The notes below the pieces were generated by a model that worked only from the letters and a program-made list of their open reading frames with translations, did no database searches and was not told the origin of the DNA. Below, one piece after another: positions 44,847-56,073 of a DNA stretch of 64,000 nucleotides (positions are counted from its first letter, which is position 1; every line of letters begins with the position of its first letter). Origin of the DNA: Arachidicoccus ginsenosidivorans (GTDB lineage: Bacteria; Bacteroidota; Bacteroidia; Chitinophagales; Chitinophagaceae); the NCBI RefSeq assembly GCF_007971385.1, contig NZ_CP042434.1:1860001-1924000 (forward strand), written 5' to 3'. The translations under genes and the position numbers were made by a program.

Positions 44847-46421
44847 TTATAAAACCGTACCATGCAGCTGACCTGACGCTTCAATCATATAATCAGGGCT
44901 ATCCTTTAAAATTATCTGGCCATCCTGATAACCTGTGGGTAGCTGAATATGGCTCAGTGTGACGTGACGCGCACTGTCTATTACAAATGCCGGTCTAAAA
45001 TCACTTCCTGCCAGCTTAAGCGTAATATTTTTAAATGCAATGTTTGATGCGTGACGGATATAAAATCCCCAGGCAGGAAGCTCCCCAAACATCGTGAATT
45101 CCGGATAATTCCGAGTTTTCTCCGGCAAATCATTTAATCTACTTAAAGAAAAATATGCCTGTGCCTTGGAAGCCCGTCCTGGATAGGTAATTTCTATATT
45201 TTCAAGTTGTATATTTTGAACATTGTGACCTGGAATACCGGTTATAGAAGCAGGAAACGGATTATGAAACCCAGGTTCCGGTGCCCGCAAGTCATAATTT
45301 ACGTCAGGTCTGCCAAATGGAATCTCCACCTTGACATTTCCTATATATACATTTTTAATGCTTCCAACTTCCTTTCCAGCTCTATGGCCCAAACGAATAA
45401 AAATTGCATTGCCTGTATTTTTGGCATTTATATGGGTTACATGGACATTTTCAATTACCCCACCGTCCACGGATTCTATCGCAATAGCAGAACGGTAGGT
45501 ATCGCAAATATTGATATTATCAATCACTATATTTTTAAATCCGCCATAAGAGGCTGTTCCAAACTTAATGGCACTGGCACCGGATCTGATCCTGCAGTTA
45601 GCAATATAAAAGGAGTCATCAAAATATCCCGGATAATAGGACTTTAAACAAATCCCGTCATCTGCCGTATTAAAATCACAGTTTGTTATGCGCACATTTT
45701 TACAGTCTGTTAGATCTGTGCCATCATTATTCCAATAAGCCATATTCGTCACCTTCACATTATTCAAAGTCAGATGCTCACAAATCTCAAAGGACAACCC
45801 CCAACAGGCAGAATTTTTAAGGGAAGCATCTTCAATATTTATATTTTGGCAAAGAGAGAATAAAAGGAGTTTAGGTCGGACTTTCTCGTTAGGACGGTTA
45901 GAATAGTGTGGATCACTTATCTGTCCGATATGAATCAAACTGTCAATATTTAATGCCAGGGCTGTCCCCTGACCATCAATTGTTCCAGTTCCTGTAATAG
46001 AAAAATGATCTGCCTTGAAAGCTGCGATCAGTGCCAAGCTTGAATTGTCATCCTGTTTAGGGCTGACGGGGTGGCCGGGCCTATCGATCTTATGATAATC
46101 TCTCGGATTCGTACTTCCCAGTAATACAGCCTTATTATCCAGATGCAACTCCACGCCAGTTTTCATCTGCAGGGTGCCAGCAAGGAATTTCCCTTCTGGA
46201 ATAACAACTTTTCCGCCCCCATTGGCATTAGCCGCGTCAATTGCTTTTTGGATCGCAGCTGTATTAATCGTCTTTGCGTCTCCTATTGCCCCAAAATCCG
46301 TTATTCGGTAAATATGATCGTTGCCGGACTGCCCCAGCAATTGCCTTGTGCCAAAACAAAAAACTAACAAAATAAAAAGATACCTTACTGAATACTGGTT
46401 TTTCCGGAGTTTGATCTTCAT
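44847..46421 (-). CDS. GH28-like parallel beta-helix glycosidase
   Basis: This 524-residue secreted protein has a signal peptide ending RQLLGQ and the pectate/polygalacturonase start ITDFGAIGDAKTINTAAIQKAID. The catalytic aspartates of GH28 appear as WNNDGTD and FNTADDGICLKS (about residues 232 and 256). The usual GHG histidine motif is replaced by the sequence CRIRSGASAIKFGT, although the Ile-Lys of the RIK substrate motif may be retained there. The enzyme probably acts on a galacturonan- or rhamnogalacturonan-related polymer, but the altered site makes another specificity possible. It stands apart from its neighbours by more than 300 bases on each side. Confidence 0.82.
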   Translation of the reverse strand: MKIKLRKNQYSVRYLFILLVFCFGTRQLLGQSGNDHIYRITDFGAIGDAKTINTAAIQKAIDAANANGGGKVVIPEGKFLAGTLQMKTGVELHLDNKAVLLGSTNPRDYHKIDRPGHPVSPKQDDNSSLALIAAFKADHFSITGTGTIDGQGTALALNIDSLIHIGQISDPHYSNRPNEKVRPKLLLFSLCQNINIEDASLKNSACWGLSFEICEHLTLNNVKVTNMAYWNNDGTDLTDCKNVRITNCDFNTADDGICLKSYYPGYFDDSFYIANCRIRSGASAIKFGTASYGGFKNIVIDNINICDTYRSAIAIESVDGGVIENVHVTHINAKNTGNAIFIRLGHRAGKEVGSIKNVYIGNVKVEIPFGRPDVNYDLRAPEPGFHNPFPASITGIPGHNVQNIQLENIEITYPGRASKAQAYFSLSRLNDLPEKTRNYPEFTMFGELPAWGFYIRHASNIAFKNITLKLAGSDFRPAFVIDSARHVTLSHIQLPTGYQDGQIILKDSPDYMIEASGQLHGTVL

Positions 46422-46789
46422 TACTGCATTAAATTTTATTAGATGGATTACCGCAAGTTAGCCAAATTTCCCATGCCGGATATATGAAATGTACCGTTTA
46501 ACCAGCATGTTTAATATGATCAGAGTTGGAGACATTACCGACTTATAAATAGCAATAAATGGCTAATCAAAATCTTAATTTCGGGCTTAGACATTTTATA
46601 AATAGTTGAATTTCTATCATTTATACGCAAAAGATATCTAAAAAATGTCTAAAAACAATGCCATGTTGGCTATTTTATACATTGCACTTTTTTCTTATAT
46701 AATGGTTACACCCCCTCCCGTTATTATTACTTCAAAATAAAATCAGCAGTTAGGCTGTGAAACAAGCCGCACAAATTAGGAACTTTTAA
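46422..46789. other. Gene-free stretch between GH28-like and GH43 genes
   Basis: 368 AT-rich bases with no gene, hairpin or RNA recognised. It should hold the GH28-like promoter. Confidence 0.45.
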
Positions 46790-48397
46790 CTATTTACTAT
46801 ATTCATAATGGAAATAATCAATATCTACATATCCAGCATCTGCCTGTTCATTATAATTAAAAATGGCAATCCTGTCACCCCGATATGCCCCCCACTTTAA
46901 CTGATAGACGGCTCCAAAAGGGCTAAAATTGTGGCCGTCCAGACTATAATAAAACTGATTACGCCCATCCAAACTCCATGTAGATTTTAACCACAGGTCC
47001 TTACCTGTTAGTTGAATCCCCTTAATACTAACTTCATTATTTTTAAACAGAAGGTGTTTGCCAGTTGTATCCGAAACAACACCAATTGCAGCATAATTCG
47101 GGTAACCAAAATGAGCCATTCCCGCCCACTGGCCAGCTGACAAAGACTGAATATCCATTTTGATAGTAACTACATTTTTTCTGGTTCGATAAACACGCTG
47201 TGTAAGCGTATTGCCCGCTTTGAAAAAGTTCCCACTTTCCAAGGGTCGGAAGCTGTGTAACCTTAACCAGCCCAGGCGCTGAGTCAATGACCATTTATCT
47301 GATCGCGGTTGGTAATTCCATTCCCATGCAGGATTTAATTTACTTTCATTAAATTCATCATTTGTTAGTGGCAACACTATTTTACTATTTTTAACCGGCA
47401 TTTTGCCTTGCCATACCATGCGACCAATCGTATCCTCGTCTGGACTGCCAAGTATAGGCCAGCCACTCCGCAAATTAACGGGTAACAGGCTCAAAACCCT
47501 TCCCGCCCAATCTCCACCTGTACCGTGGTGGGTCAAAAAATACCAGTTGCCATTCACCGCTTGAATAATCGCCCCCTGGTTAGGCTCATGAAATTGTTTC
47601 TGAGCATAACTAAGCTGTTTTGGCCCCTCATATGGGCCCCATATATTTTTGGAACGTTCCATCATAACGGCACGTCCTCCAGCCCTTACTTCACTGAAAA
47701 AATGATAATAAATCCCATTAATTTTATAGAGTTTATTGGCTTCACTGCCCCTGGCCTGATAAATAACTTTATCCGAGCTAGTGATCAGGCTTCTGCCATC
47801 TTTGGTCATCCTGAATAAATGAATCTTATATCCATCGCTAAAATGGGTCCCTATAAAATAGCCGTCGCCATTGTCATCCCAAAAAGGACAACCGTCATCC
47901 CATCCTTTTGCTGCTAAAACCTGATGGGGTGGTTCCCAGGGCCCTTCAGGATTTGTAGCTGTACTCATAAAGTATCCCTTATCAGGATCGCAAAAGTAAA
48001 CCCAGAATTTATGATCATGATAGCGGATAGCACCGGCCCAAATCCCCCGACCATATTTATTCATTCGGTCCCAGTTCAAGTCAGCGGAGACATTGTTGAG
48101 GTCATCTACTACATGGCCAAGTATTTGCCAGTTCACCAAATCTTTGGAATGCAGGATCACAAAACCCGGGCTAAATTGAAAGGTGGAGGATACGCCGTAA
48201 TAATCATCTCCAACGCGTATACAATCAATATCACTAAAATCTCCAGGTAAAACAGGGTTTGCATACATCCCATTTCCCTCATCACCCCATACCTGCCAGT
48301 CACCCCACACCGGGATCCGGAATTTATGCTGACCACGACATCCAAAAGATATACATAAGCCTGCCAGGAGTATTAAATGGACAAAAACTTGCTTCAT
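46790..48397 (-). CDS. GH43 beta-xylosidase-like enzyme with C-terminal beta-sandwich
   Basis: This 535-residue protein is probably a lipoprotein (SFGCRGQ, Cys20) and starts its propeller with YANPVLPGDFSDIDCIRVGDDYYGVSS, containing the catalytic base. The Asp of DDGCPFWDDNGDGYFIGTHF and the general acid Glu of ARGSEANKLYKINGIYY near residue 218 follow. The C-terminal 200 residues form a concanavalin-like domain (DEFNESKLNPAWEWNYQPR) as in GH43 beta-xylosidases and arabinofuranosidases. This resembles GH43 subfamily 12. It lies 105 bases after GH29 and may be co-transcribed with it. Confidence 0.92.
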   Translation of the reverse strand: MKQVFVHLILLAGLCISFGCRGQHKFRIPVWGDWQVWGDEGNGMYANPVLPGDFSDIDCIRVGDDYYGVSSTFQFSPGFVILHSKDLVNWQILGHVVDDLNNVSADLNWDRMNKYGRGIWAGAIRYHDHKFWVYFCDPDKGYFMSTATNPEGPWEPPHQVLAAKGWDDGCPFWDDNGDGYFIGTHFSDGYKIHLFRMTKDGRSLITSSDKVIYQARGSEANKLYKINGIYYHFFSEVRAGGRAVMMERSKNIWGPYEGPKQLSYAQKQFHEPNQGAIIQAVNGNWYFLTHHGTGGDWAGRVLSLLPVNLRSGWPILGSPDEDTIGRMVWQGKMPVKNSKIVLPLTNDEFNESKLNPAWEWNYQPRSDKWSLTQRLGWLRLHSFRPLESGNFFKAGNTLTQRVYRTRKNVVTIKMDIQSLSAGQWAGMAHFGYPNYAAIGVVSDTTGKHLLFKNNEVSIKGIQLTGKDLWLKSTWSLDGRNQFYYSLDGHNFSPFGAVYQLKWGAYRGDRIAIFNYNEQADAGYVDIDYFHYEYSK

Positions 48398-48502
48398 CTT
48401 TTTATAATTCAGAATTCATGACTGGTCTGTCTTAGAGAAACATTAAAACACAAATAAATCTCAATTAGTTTCCTCATGTAATTTGTAAAATGACGCTCCG
48501 GC

Positions 48503-50168
48503 TTAATTATACCCTATCGGATTGCCTGATACAGTACTTGTAGGACCATTCAGTTTTAATCCTTCAATTTTTAGTGCCCAGGCAATATCACCTGGAGGAC
48601 CCACCGGTAAAGAAACTTTCAGGCCGTTGCTGTCCTGGGTAAAACTTAAAGGCTTGTTATAACCCAGGAGTTTAACCGAACTGACTTTACCCATGCTATT
48701 TGGAAGCGAGGTAACTACCATCTGCCCTTTTGGCCACTTTCCCTGGAGGATGGCATATAAGTCATTATTTTTTACGGTAAAATTGATTTTAGGTGCATGA
48801 TTATTCCCGCCTTCAGAAAATTTGACCCAATTATGCGTGTCATATATGGCCTCTCCATTAATATCCAACCATCTACCGATACCCAAAAGTGTTTCCCGCT
48901 GTTTTTCGGGTAGGGTGCCATCTGCAGTTGGCGATAAATTAAGCATCATGGTTCCATTTTTACTGGCAATTTCAATCAGCTTTCTAATAATAGAAGCTGC
49001 ACTGGCGACAGACATACCTTTGGTATACCCCCAAGTACTCCCAATTTTCATGTCCACCACCCAGGTCCCGGTACGTATGCCCGGCGGCACTTTGCCCTCA
49101 AAATCAAGCACAGAACCAATTGTTCCGGTATTAACGCCAGAGGGTGCATAAGCAGCCTTTTTACTGTTTATCGTCACTTCTTTTCCCCATTTCTTTGCAC
49201 TATTATAGTAATATGCAGCCACCATGAGTTTCAGGGGTCCAGGTAGCGTTGATCAATCCCGTTGTCAAACCATAAAATATCGGGCTTATATTTATTAATG
49301 AGCTCAACATTACGTTTATACCAATCTATCAGAAAGTTTTTACAAGCCTCATCACTTCGGTCAGCAACATGGTAAAAATCTTCCCATTTAGGATCAAATA
49401 AGTCCGCGTGCTCTGCTTTCATTTTGCTGAGCATTTCAGCAGGTGGATTAATAAATTGAAAGTTTTCAATTTCATGGTTAGTGAACCCAAATTTCAGCCC
49501 AAGTTTACGCACTGCTTTACAAAGTTCACCAATCAGATCACGGTGCGGTCCCATATCCATTGCATTGTAGGGGTAACCTTGCTATCCCACAGTGCAAAGC
49601 CATCATGATGCTGACAAGCCGGCGCAAAGAACCTGGCTCCGGATTTTTTAAATAAGGCCGCCCAGTCGTTTGCGTCAAAATACTTTGCAGTGAATATGGG
49701 AATAAAGTCTTTATAACCGAATTTATCCTGAGGTCCAAAATGTTGTATATGCCACGCGCCTATCCCTGAATTTGAATACATATGCTTTTCATACCATTCA
49801 TTGTGGTAGGCAGGTACTGAATAAAGACCCCAGTGCATACAGAGTCCGAATTTAGCGCCCTTATACCAATCTGGAACCCGGTAATTTTCCTTTACTGACT
49901 GCCATGTTGGTTTAAAGGGGCCCTTTTTGCTCATTTTTTTAATTGCCCGAACAGCAGCAGCAACTACCTTCGGTGTTGTCTCTGGTGCCATATCAAAACC
50001 AAAGGTGTTTCCACCTTCTCCAATCTGCTCATTAACGGGCTTCGTGTAAGGCGCATCATGCTGAGGAGTATTTTTCCGCCCAGATGAATCAGGCTGCTGC
50101 GCAAAACCTACAGCCGTCCAACAAACAAATACACATAACAATACTTTGTATTTCATAAGTTTAAACAT
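48503..50168 (-). pseudogene. GH29 alpha-L-fucosidase, frameshifted twice
   Basis: Three adjacent frames make one 555-residue fucosidase. Part one (50168-49533) has a signal peptide ending AVGFAQ and the GH29 signature WYKGAKFGLCMHWGLYSVPAYHNEWY and HHDGFALWDS. Part two (49560-49231) has NAMDMGPHRDLIGEL and the nucleophile region KPDILWFDNGID near residue 300. Part three (49225-48503) has KIGSTWGYTKGMSVASAASIIRKLIEIASKNGTMMLNLSP. Adding one base to the four-G run at 49570-49573 gives VTPYNAMDMGPHRD, and one to the four-G run at 49234-49237 gives YLDPLKLMVAAYYYN, both matching the family. M5 (50156) is a likely start. It releases terminal alpha-fucose from N-glycans, mucin or xyloglucan. Confidence 0.9.
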
Positions 50169-50983
50169 TTATCGTTGTCAGTTTTATTAATCAATTCTCT
50201 GTTCAATCCTTCAAATAATCAGCGAATAAGCCAAAAGAAAAATTTTTCGCCCATATATGACCAAATAGAACATAGGCGACCTTCCTCTTTTAAGCGCATG
50301 CTAAAGCTAAAATCAAAGCTAAACCAAAAGCAGGGTTAATCAAATGAAAGAAACGGACCTTTTCTTATACAAATCCGACATTTGTCGATCAACAAATCAT
50401 TTACTATATGCAGACTCCAACAACAACCAATAGTAGCGCTGGCAATTTAGGTATTAAAGTCATCAAATTTACTCAAAACAGGGTTTTCAACAAGGATCAT
50501 CACGTTTAAATGACCCGCTTTATTTAAAATCAAAACACCATTATTTAAAAGTTGCTGATATAGCAGCACAAAAAAATTTCATATAATTTTACGGCGCCGC
50601 GTATTTAGAAATCCCGGATACCCCGCCTCTCTTAATAATTGCATTGACCTTTCCATCAAGTCCTTTTACATTCCAGGTTTACTAGAGGAGCCCCTGGAAT
50701 TTCTATATCTTCATAAGACCACTTTTAATACACTGATTCGCTTTTAGGCAAATTCACATTAATATGTGATTGACGAATAAGATTGCAAAATGGATCTTTG
50801 TGATGCAATAGCACAATCCATCTTCCAGTGGTCATTGCGTCAAAAAGAATTAATTATTCTTAATATGTCACAGTTACAACACTTAATATTAGGCAAAAAC
50901 AGGCCGCAGGAAATCCATTCTTGCAATAAAAGCAGCGCAGGGATTGAAATTAAAAATTTACACCCTATTTATAAAATTCAGTT
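50169..50983. other. Gene-free stretch of 815 bases
   Basis: No convincing gene. It contains an inverted repeat ATTCCAGG (50670-50677) / CCTGGAAT (50693-50700) and several AT-rich runs. A 65-codon frame at 50790-50987 overlaps the next gene start and has no coding features. Confidence 0.45.
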
Positions 50984-51711
50984 ATGAAAAAAGTACAATT
51001 TGCTATATTCTTTTTGCTATCGGCCTGTCATTTGTTTGCTGCAATAAGCATGATAAGACCCCCAAAAAAATGAATTGAGGCATCACCCAAATAAGTGATG
51101 GCACAAACACATCAGATATCACTTATAACAGTGACGGAAAGATCGCTACAATAAAATTTATTCATGCAAATACGGCTCCTTTTCTTTATGCATATAGTTA
51201 TTCAAAGAATACCATAACTGAGATCGTGACAGGTGCAAATAAGCAATTTATATTTAAAGCCATATTCACGCTCAATAACGATGGCCAAATAATAAATGCC
51301 ATTGAATATGACAACGAAACCAAAACCGTGTGGAAAAAGAAAAAATATGCATATAATGGCAATCAATTGACCCAGACGACATATTCCAATTCTCAGGGAG
51401 CATCCGACGATTACAAATACAACTGGAAAAATGGAAATATGATTAGCTCGAGCCTTGGCGACAAACTCACTTATTATACGGACAAATCCATAATGCCCGG
51501 CGACGCTTTTACCTTGTCAATTTTTATGGATGATGAGGGAATTGCCAATGTACGGGCTTTGAGAGCGGTTAAAAATAAGAATTTACTAGCCTCTATAAAT
51601 AACGTTGAATATAGTTATACGTTCGATACTAAAGGAAGAATCACTACGATAAAGACCACCCTTGCAAATAAGCCTGGTGCAACTTACCAAATAACTTATG
51701 GTTGCAATTAA
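50984..51711 (+). pseudogene. Lipoprotein with repeated YxY/NxxG elements, damaged N-terminus
   Basis: The ATG at 50984 opens a signal sequence MKKVQFAIFFLLSA. A shift of one base in the two-C run near 51023 gives LSFVCCNKHDKTPKK, a good lipobox, but a TGA at 51076-51078 then interrupts the frame. From 51079 the frame is open to 51711 and contains beta-strand repeats (ITYNSDGKIATIKF, YAYNGNQLTQTTYSN, YSYTFDTKGRITTIK) like DUF4595-type secreted proteins. The gene may be truly decayed or carry several assembly errors; unlike other breaks here, one inserted base does not repair it. Its function is unknown. It is convergent with the GH13 gene across a strong shared terminator. Confidence 0.55.
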
Positions 51712-51805
51712 ATTTTTGAAAGTATTACCTACATTGCGATAGATCTATCTTTTTATATAATCCATTCTGCGTCCATTAGATTCGACCCGGCATCTAATCC
51801 ATAAA

Positions 51806-51858
51806 AAAGACCATGCATCTGCTTTTCTGATGTATAGAAAAGTAGATGCATGGTCTTT
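51806..51858. terminator. Bidirectional terminator between convergent genes
   Basis: 23-base arms (51806-51828 and 51836-51858) pair with only one G-U wobble around a 7-base loop; the arms begin with A-runs and end with T-runs. It sits between the convergent lipoprotein and GH13 genes and can stop transcription from both sides. Confidence 0.88.
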
Positions 51859-51905
51859 ATTGAATACTCATATAAATCGTTTGGTTGCGGCCCGGTAAGC
51901 AACCC

Positions 51906-53300
51906 TTAAGGCATCTTCAGCACCAGATACCCAAATGGATCCAGGCCAACTTTATCTTCCAACACCACAGACCTGTCAGCAAATGCATCCTTCCACTCCC
52001 CTTTGCAGGCAGCAGGAATGGAGAAATCCATGGATTTATTTCGCAAATTGACAATAACCAATACCTCTTCTCCTTGATAGGTCTTCGTAAAGGCGCAGAC
52101 ATCATCCGTACTGTAGGAGGTTAACGTACCTTTTCTGAGCGCATCACTCGCCCCACGAAATGTGAGAATTTTTGTGTATAAGGCTTTTATCTCCCCATTG
52201 ACATCCCAGTCAATTTTAGTCGTCTGCCCAAAGTAATCCAGTCTCGTTGAGCAGCCTACTTCCTGCCCATTATAAACCATGGGCACCCCTTTCATATACG
52301 CTGCTACAATAAAGGACGCAATAGCACCTTGTTCTCCGCTAAATAGTTCCATAGGCGTACCATCAGATAAATCCACATCATGATTCGACGTGTACCTGAC
52401 TACTCTGGAAGAGGAGGTCGCATTCACATATTCCGCCTGATTCAAACTATCTATAAGTTTTACAGAAGCCCCTTGCTTAAAGAGTCTGTCTTTCAGTGTA
52501 TAATAGAACCCCATAGCGTATTTCAACTGAAAGCCAGAGGTAAACTGATCGTTTCTGGTTCCCTCCGCAAAAAGTAATAATTTATGCGCGGCAATGCCTT
52601 TTAACGAATCCAGTGCCTGTTGCCAAAAATCAGCCGGCACAAAATCTGCCGCGTCACATCTATATCCATCCACATTAGCGGTATAAATCCAGTATTTCAT
52701 GGCACTGATCATTTGCAGACGCATGTCCCGGTTATTAAAATTCAGCGCAGCTACATCTTTCCAACCAGTGCCGACCGGACTGATAATCTGACCCGATCCG
52801 TCCACCTGATACCAACTTTTATTTTTGATCCATGGGTTATCCCAGGCGGTATGATTGGCCACCCAATCCAAAATAACGGCCATTCCAATTTTATGCGCCG
52901 CATCGACAAGGCTGCGAAGCTCATCCAGTGATCCAAATTCCTTATTGACCGCCTTGTAATCCTGCACACAATAAGGAGAATTCACAGAATTTAGCTGACC
53001 CACAGGATAGATCGGCATCAGATAAAGCACATTTACACCCAGCGCTTTAATATCTGCCAAGCGTGCTTCAACTCCTTTGAAATTGCCTGCCTGACTAAAT
53101 GCCCTAAGATTTACCTGATAAATAATCGCATTCTCCGGATCAGGCACTGCACTATATGGTGTTCCATACTGAGAAGGATCCGCCTGAATAGAAGAATCAA
53201 TAACGACCGGCGGTTCGGGCGGTTTTATCGTCGGTAACGAATTGCTTTTGCTACATGATGTAATGAGCAAAATCGCTAATATGGAGAATAAGGGTTTCAT
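51906..53300 (-). CDS. GH13 alpha-amylase lipoprotein (SusG-like)
   Basis: This 464-residue lipoprotein (LITSC, Cys16) has the alpha-amylase barrel. The four conserved GH13 regions are ILDWVANHTAWD, GYRCDAADF with the nucleophile Asp near residue 213, LLFAEG with the acid/base Glu near 245, and RYTSNHDVDL. It lacks long insertions and ends with a small beta domain. It is the surface or periplasmic enzyme that cuts alpha-1,4-glucan. It follows SusE by only 6 bases, making it the last gene of the starch operon. Confidence 0.95.
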   Translation of the reverse strand: MKPLFSILAILLITSCSKSNSLPTIKPPEPPVVIDSSIQADPSQYGTPYSAVPDPENAIIYQVNLRAFSQAGNFKGVEARLADIKALGVNVLYLMPIYPVGQLNSVNSPYCVQDYKAVNKEFGSLDELRSLVDAAHKIGMAVILDWVANHTAWDNPWIKNKSWYQVDGSGQIISPVGTGWKDVAALNFNNRDMRLQMISAMKYWIYTANVDGYRCDAADFVPADFWQQALDSLKGIAAHKLLLFAEGTRNDQFTSGFQLKYAMGFYYTLKDRLFKQGASVKLIDSLNQAEYVNATSSSRVVRYTSNHDVDLSDGTPMELFSGEQGAIASFIVAAYMKGVPMVYNGQEVGCSTRLDYFGQTTKIDWDVNGEIKALYTKILTFRGASDALRKGTLTSYSTDDVCAFTKTYQGEEVLVIVNLRNKSMDFSIPAACKGEWKDAFADRSVVLEDKVGLDPFGYLVLKMP

Positions 53301-53306
53301 AGAGGT

Positions 53307-54415
53307 TTATTTTTTAGTGAGACTATAAGTATATTTTCCAGGTACGTGCAAATCCAGCACAATGTCATAGGTGGCGCTTTCAGGTACAGTTATATTCATT
53401 ACACTTGCATCGTAACCAAAGAATGGATTATCTGCATAAGATAAGTCGCCATCTGCATTAATGCCAAAATCAATTACCCACCCATTATTGGCCCTAAACT
53501 TAAAGGAGCCATTGGAAGAAAGATAGGCCGTTGTTTTCCAGACTTGCTTCACCTCATCGTATTGCAACTCAGTATCCGTCACCCAACCCCCAGGTGTTGC
53601 ATCACCCAGCATACTCCAGGTAGTTTGAACAGCCGTCCAGGTATTATTATTCAGATCTGCAGTCAATTCATAATAACCACCTTCCGGTACGGATAATCCG
53701 GCAGCATTTCCGTCCGTACTAAAGGTATTATTACCACCATCACCATAGTTGATGTGATCAAAATCAGGTGCACTTGTCAACTTAAAGTATTGAATGCCAG
53801 AGCCATTGATATATACATAGCCTTCGTATAGTCCTGCTTTACCGGCTACAGGACCTATAAAGGGTGCTGCAGCGGGATTCCACCCCTGATAATCACCTGG
53901 CACATACAGATTCAACCCATATGGCGTTATTTGTAGCAGAACGGCATTGGAAAATGCAGTATTAACTGTAGAAGCGGCACCATTATATTGATTCACATCT
54001 GCCTTGATTCTTGCCACGATTTGTCCTGAGTCTCAGGCACCAGTCCCATGCTACTTACCAGATTATTTAAAACCTTCCCGGTAAACCCATAGGTTAAAAC
54101 ATTTCGGTCTATAACAAACACCTTAGCTGCCTGCCAGCCATTTAGGCCTACCGTATCCTCAGGCGTTGTCAGCTCTAAAGTATAAGAGACGGCCGTCTCT
54201 TTGCCAAAATCTACAGCCGGCCACTGAAACCGGACCACCGTATCCGCATCACTAGTGGCAGAAAGCACCAAAGAACTTGCACTGACACTCAATGCATTTT
54301 CCTGGAAAACACCATTTTTAACAATGAGCATCTCTCCATCTTTATTACAGGCACTATTCAGGGCCATAAAGGCCATTAAAGTGAATAGACCTATTACATA
54401 TTTGCTGATCTTCAT
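53307..54415 (-). pseudogene. SusE-like surface glycan-binding lipoprotein, frameshifted
   Basis: The N-terminal part (54415-53993) has Cys23 (LNSACNKDG) and a SusE domain (VVRFQWPAVDFGKETAVSYTLEL). The frame then changes at a three-T run (54020-54022), where one added base yields ETQDKIVARIKADVNQYNG and joins the second part (54017-53307) with two starch-binding-like beta domains (LYVPGDYQGWNPAAAPFIG and WSMLGDATPGGWVTDTELQYDE). The whole is 369 residues, normal for SusE. It should help hold starch at the cell surface. It lies between SusD and GH13. Confidence 0.87.
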
Positions 54416-54440
54416 AATTTTAGATTTATTTGGTTAGAAC

Positions 54441-56047
54441 TTAATACCCTTCGTTTTGCTGCAGATTGGTATTAGAAATGATCTCTGATGCAGGGATAGG
54501 AAACAGGTTAAAATGACTATCCTTACCCGCACCGGCTTTCACACCGCCCTTCCATGGCCATAGATAATTATTACCGGAAAACTTACCAAAACGAATCAGA
54601 TCCGTCCGCCGAAAACCTTCCCAGTATAATTCCCTGCCCCGTTCATCTAATATTGTATTCAGATCATAACTGGTTAGATCCCCTGGTGACCACCATAGGC
54701 GCGCTCTCTGAGTAAATTTAAATATCCAAGCGCCGTAGCTGTACTTCCACCCTGACCGCCGCGCGCAACAGCCTCTGCATAGATCAAATACATTTCTGCC
54801 AGCCGAAATAATGGAAAGTCTGTACTGCACAGTACGCCATCGGGGGATGGCGGTGTTGAACCGTTGGAGGCGGTATTATCAAATTTGTATACACTCTCCC
54901 CTTCATTAAATACCAATATGTCATTGATATCAGCGCTGCCAGGCCCAAAGAGTGCACGGCTATCATCTGTATCGCCGGCCTGGCTAAATAGATCTGGTAA
55001 ATTTTTAGTGGATCTATTGCCCAGCCAGCCGCCGCTTGGGATCCCATAAGCCTTATTATCCGTAGGATCTGTACCGTGAGCGGAACAAATTAAAAAAGTC
55101 GTCCCCCCATAATTGGATGCGTTCACTCCGTCATAGGCAATCGGCAGAATGACCTCTGGATTATTCAGGTTATTATCACTTTTAAACAAATTCTTATAGG
55201 TTGGCATCAGACTGTAACCAGCACCGATTACTTTAGATGCATAGGTAATGGCATTAGTATAATAGTCGTTGCTATTCGTCCCGGTATAGATATTCGCATT
55301 TAGGTAAATTCTGGCTAAAAGTGCCCAATCCGCCGCCTGATCTACCCGTCCGTATTCATTCGTGTGGGGCGCTGCCAATGCCCCATCAATATCTTTTAAT
55401 TCAGAGACGATATAATCGAATAAATCCTTGCGCTGAATTTGCTTCGGAATAAATTTACCAATAGGATCCTTTTCTGTCACAAAGGGTGGATTGCCAAATA
55501 AATCCATCAGCACCCAATATTGAAAAGCTCTTAAATACCTGGCTTCCGCCCGGTACCTGTGTACATCTTCCAAATCCTGCCCTTTAATGCCACGCTTTGC
55601 CAACAATTCATCTGTTGACTGGCGGATGAACTCATTACAGACCGTAATCTGATATAGACTGCGCGTATACATAGCGCCAATATAAATATTGCTTGACGTC
55701 CAGTTCAGATTATGAAAACTCAGTAATTGAGCGTCATTCCAGGCGCAGACCGCTTCATCCGTTGTTAGTTCCTGCATATTCCAGTAAGCCCGCAGAAAAT
55801 CAGTGGTACCGGCATCAGTAATTCCCGGAAAATTTATATCAGAATTGCCGACCCCGGTACTGCTGACCAGGGAATAACTGCCATAAACTTTGGCAAGAAC
55901 TTCTTTGTATCCAGCTGGTGTACTGTATTGAATTTCTGAAGTATTGGCATTTAATGGTTGTTGGTTAAAATCCTTTGTGCAACCGGCAAAGCATATGGAC
56001 AAAAGGATCAGTGCAAAACCATATAACTTATTATGTTTATTTTTCAT
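54441..56047 (-). pseudogene. SusD-like starch-binding lipoprotein, frameshifted near the C-terminus
   Basis: The main part (56047-54674) has Cys23 (CFAGCTKDFNQQP), and SusD helices including VHRYRAEARYLRAFQYWVLMDLFG and FRLAEMYLIYAEAVARGGQGG. It stops at YGGHQGI. Adding one base to the four-C run 54680-54683 continues the frame as HQGDLTSYDLNTILDERGRELYWEGFRRTDLIRFG to 54441, with the conserved SusD C-terminus FPIPASEIISNTNLQQNEGY. The rebuilt length is 535 residues. It pairs with the SusC gene that ends 26 bases upstream. Confidence 0.92.
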
Positions 56048-56073
56048 AAAATTGATATTAATGGGTTGGATGA

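Noticed and set aside
44633..44962. 109-codon frame rich in Ser-His and Ile-Leu repeats
   Set aside because: It is produced by the two hexanucleotide repeats and overlaps the end of the GH28-like gene on the other strand; there is no promoter or domain.
45207..45647. 146-codon plus-strand frame
   Set aside because: It is antisense to the conserved core of the GH28-like gene.
50790..50987. 65-codon frame before the damaged lipoprotein
   Set aside because: It runs into the next start codon, with no motif or promoter.
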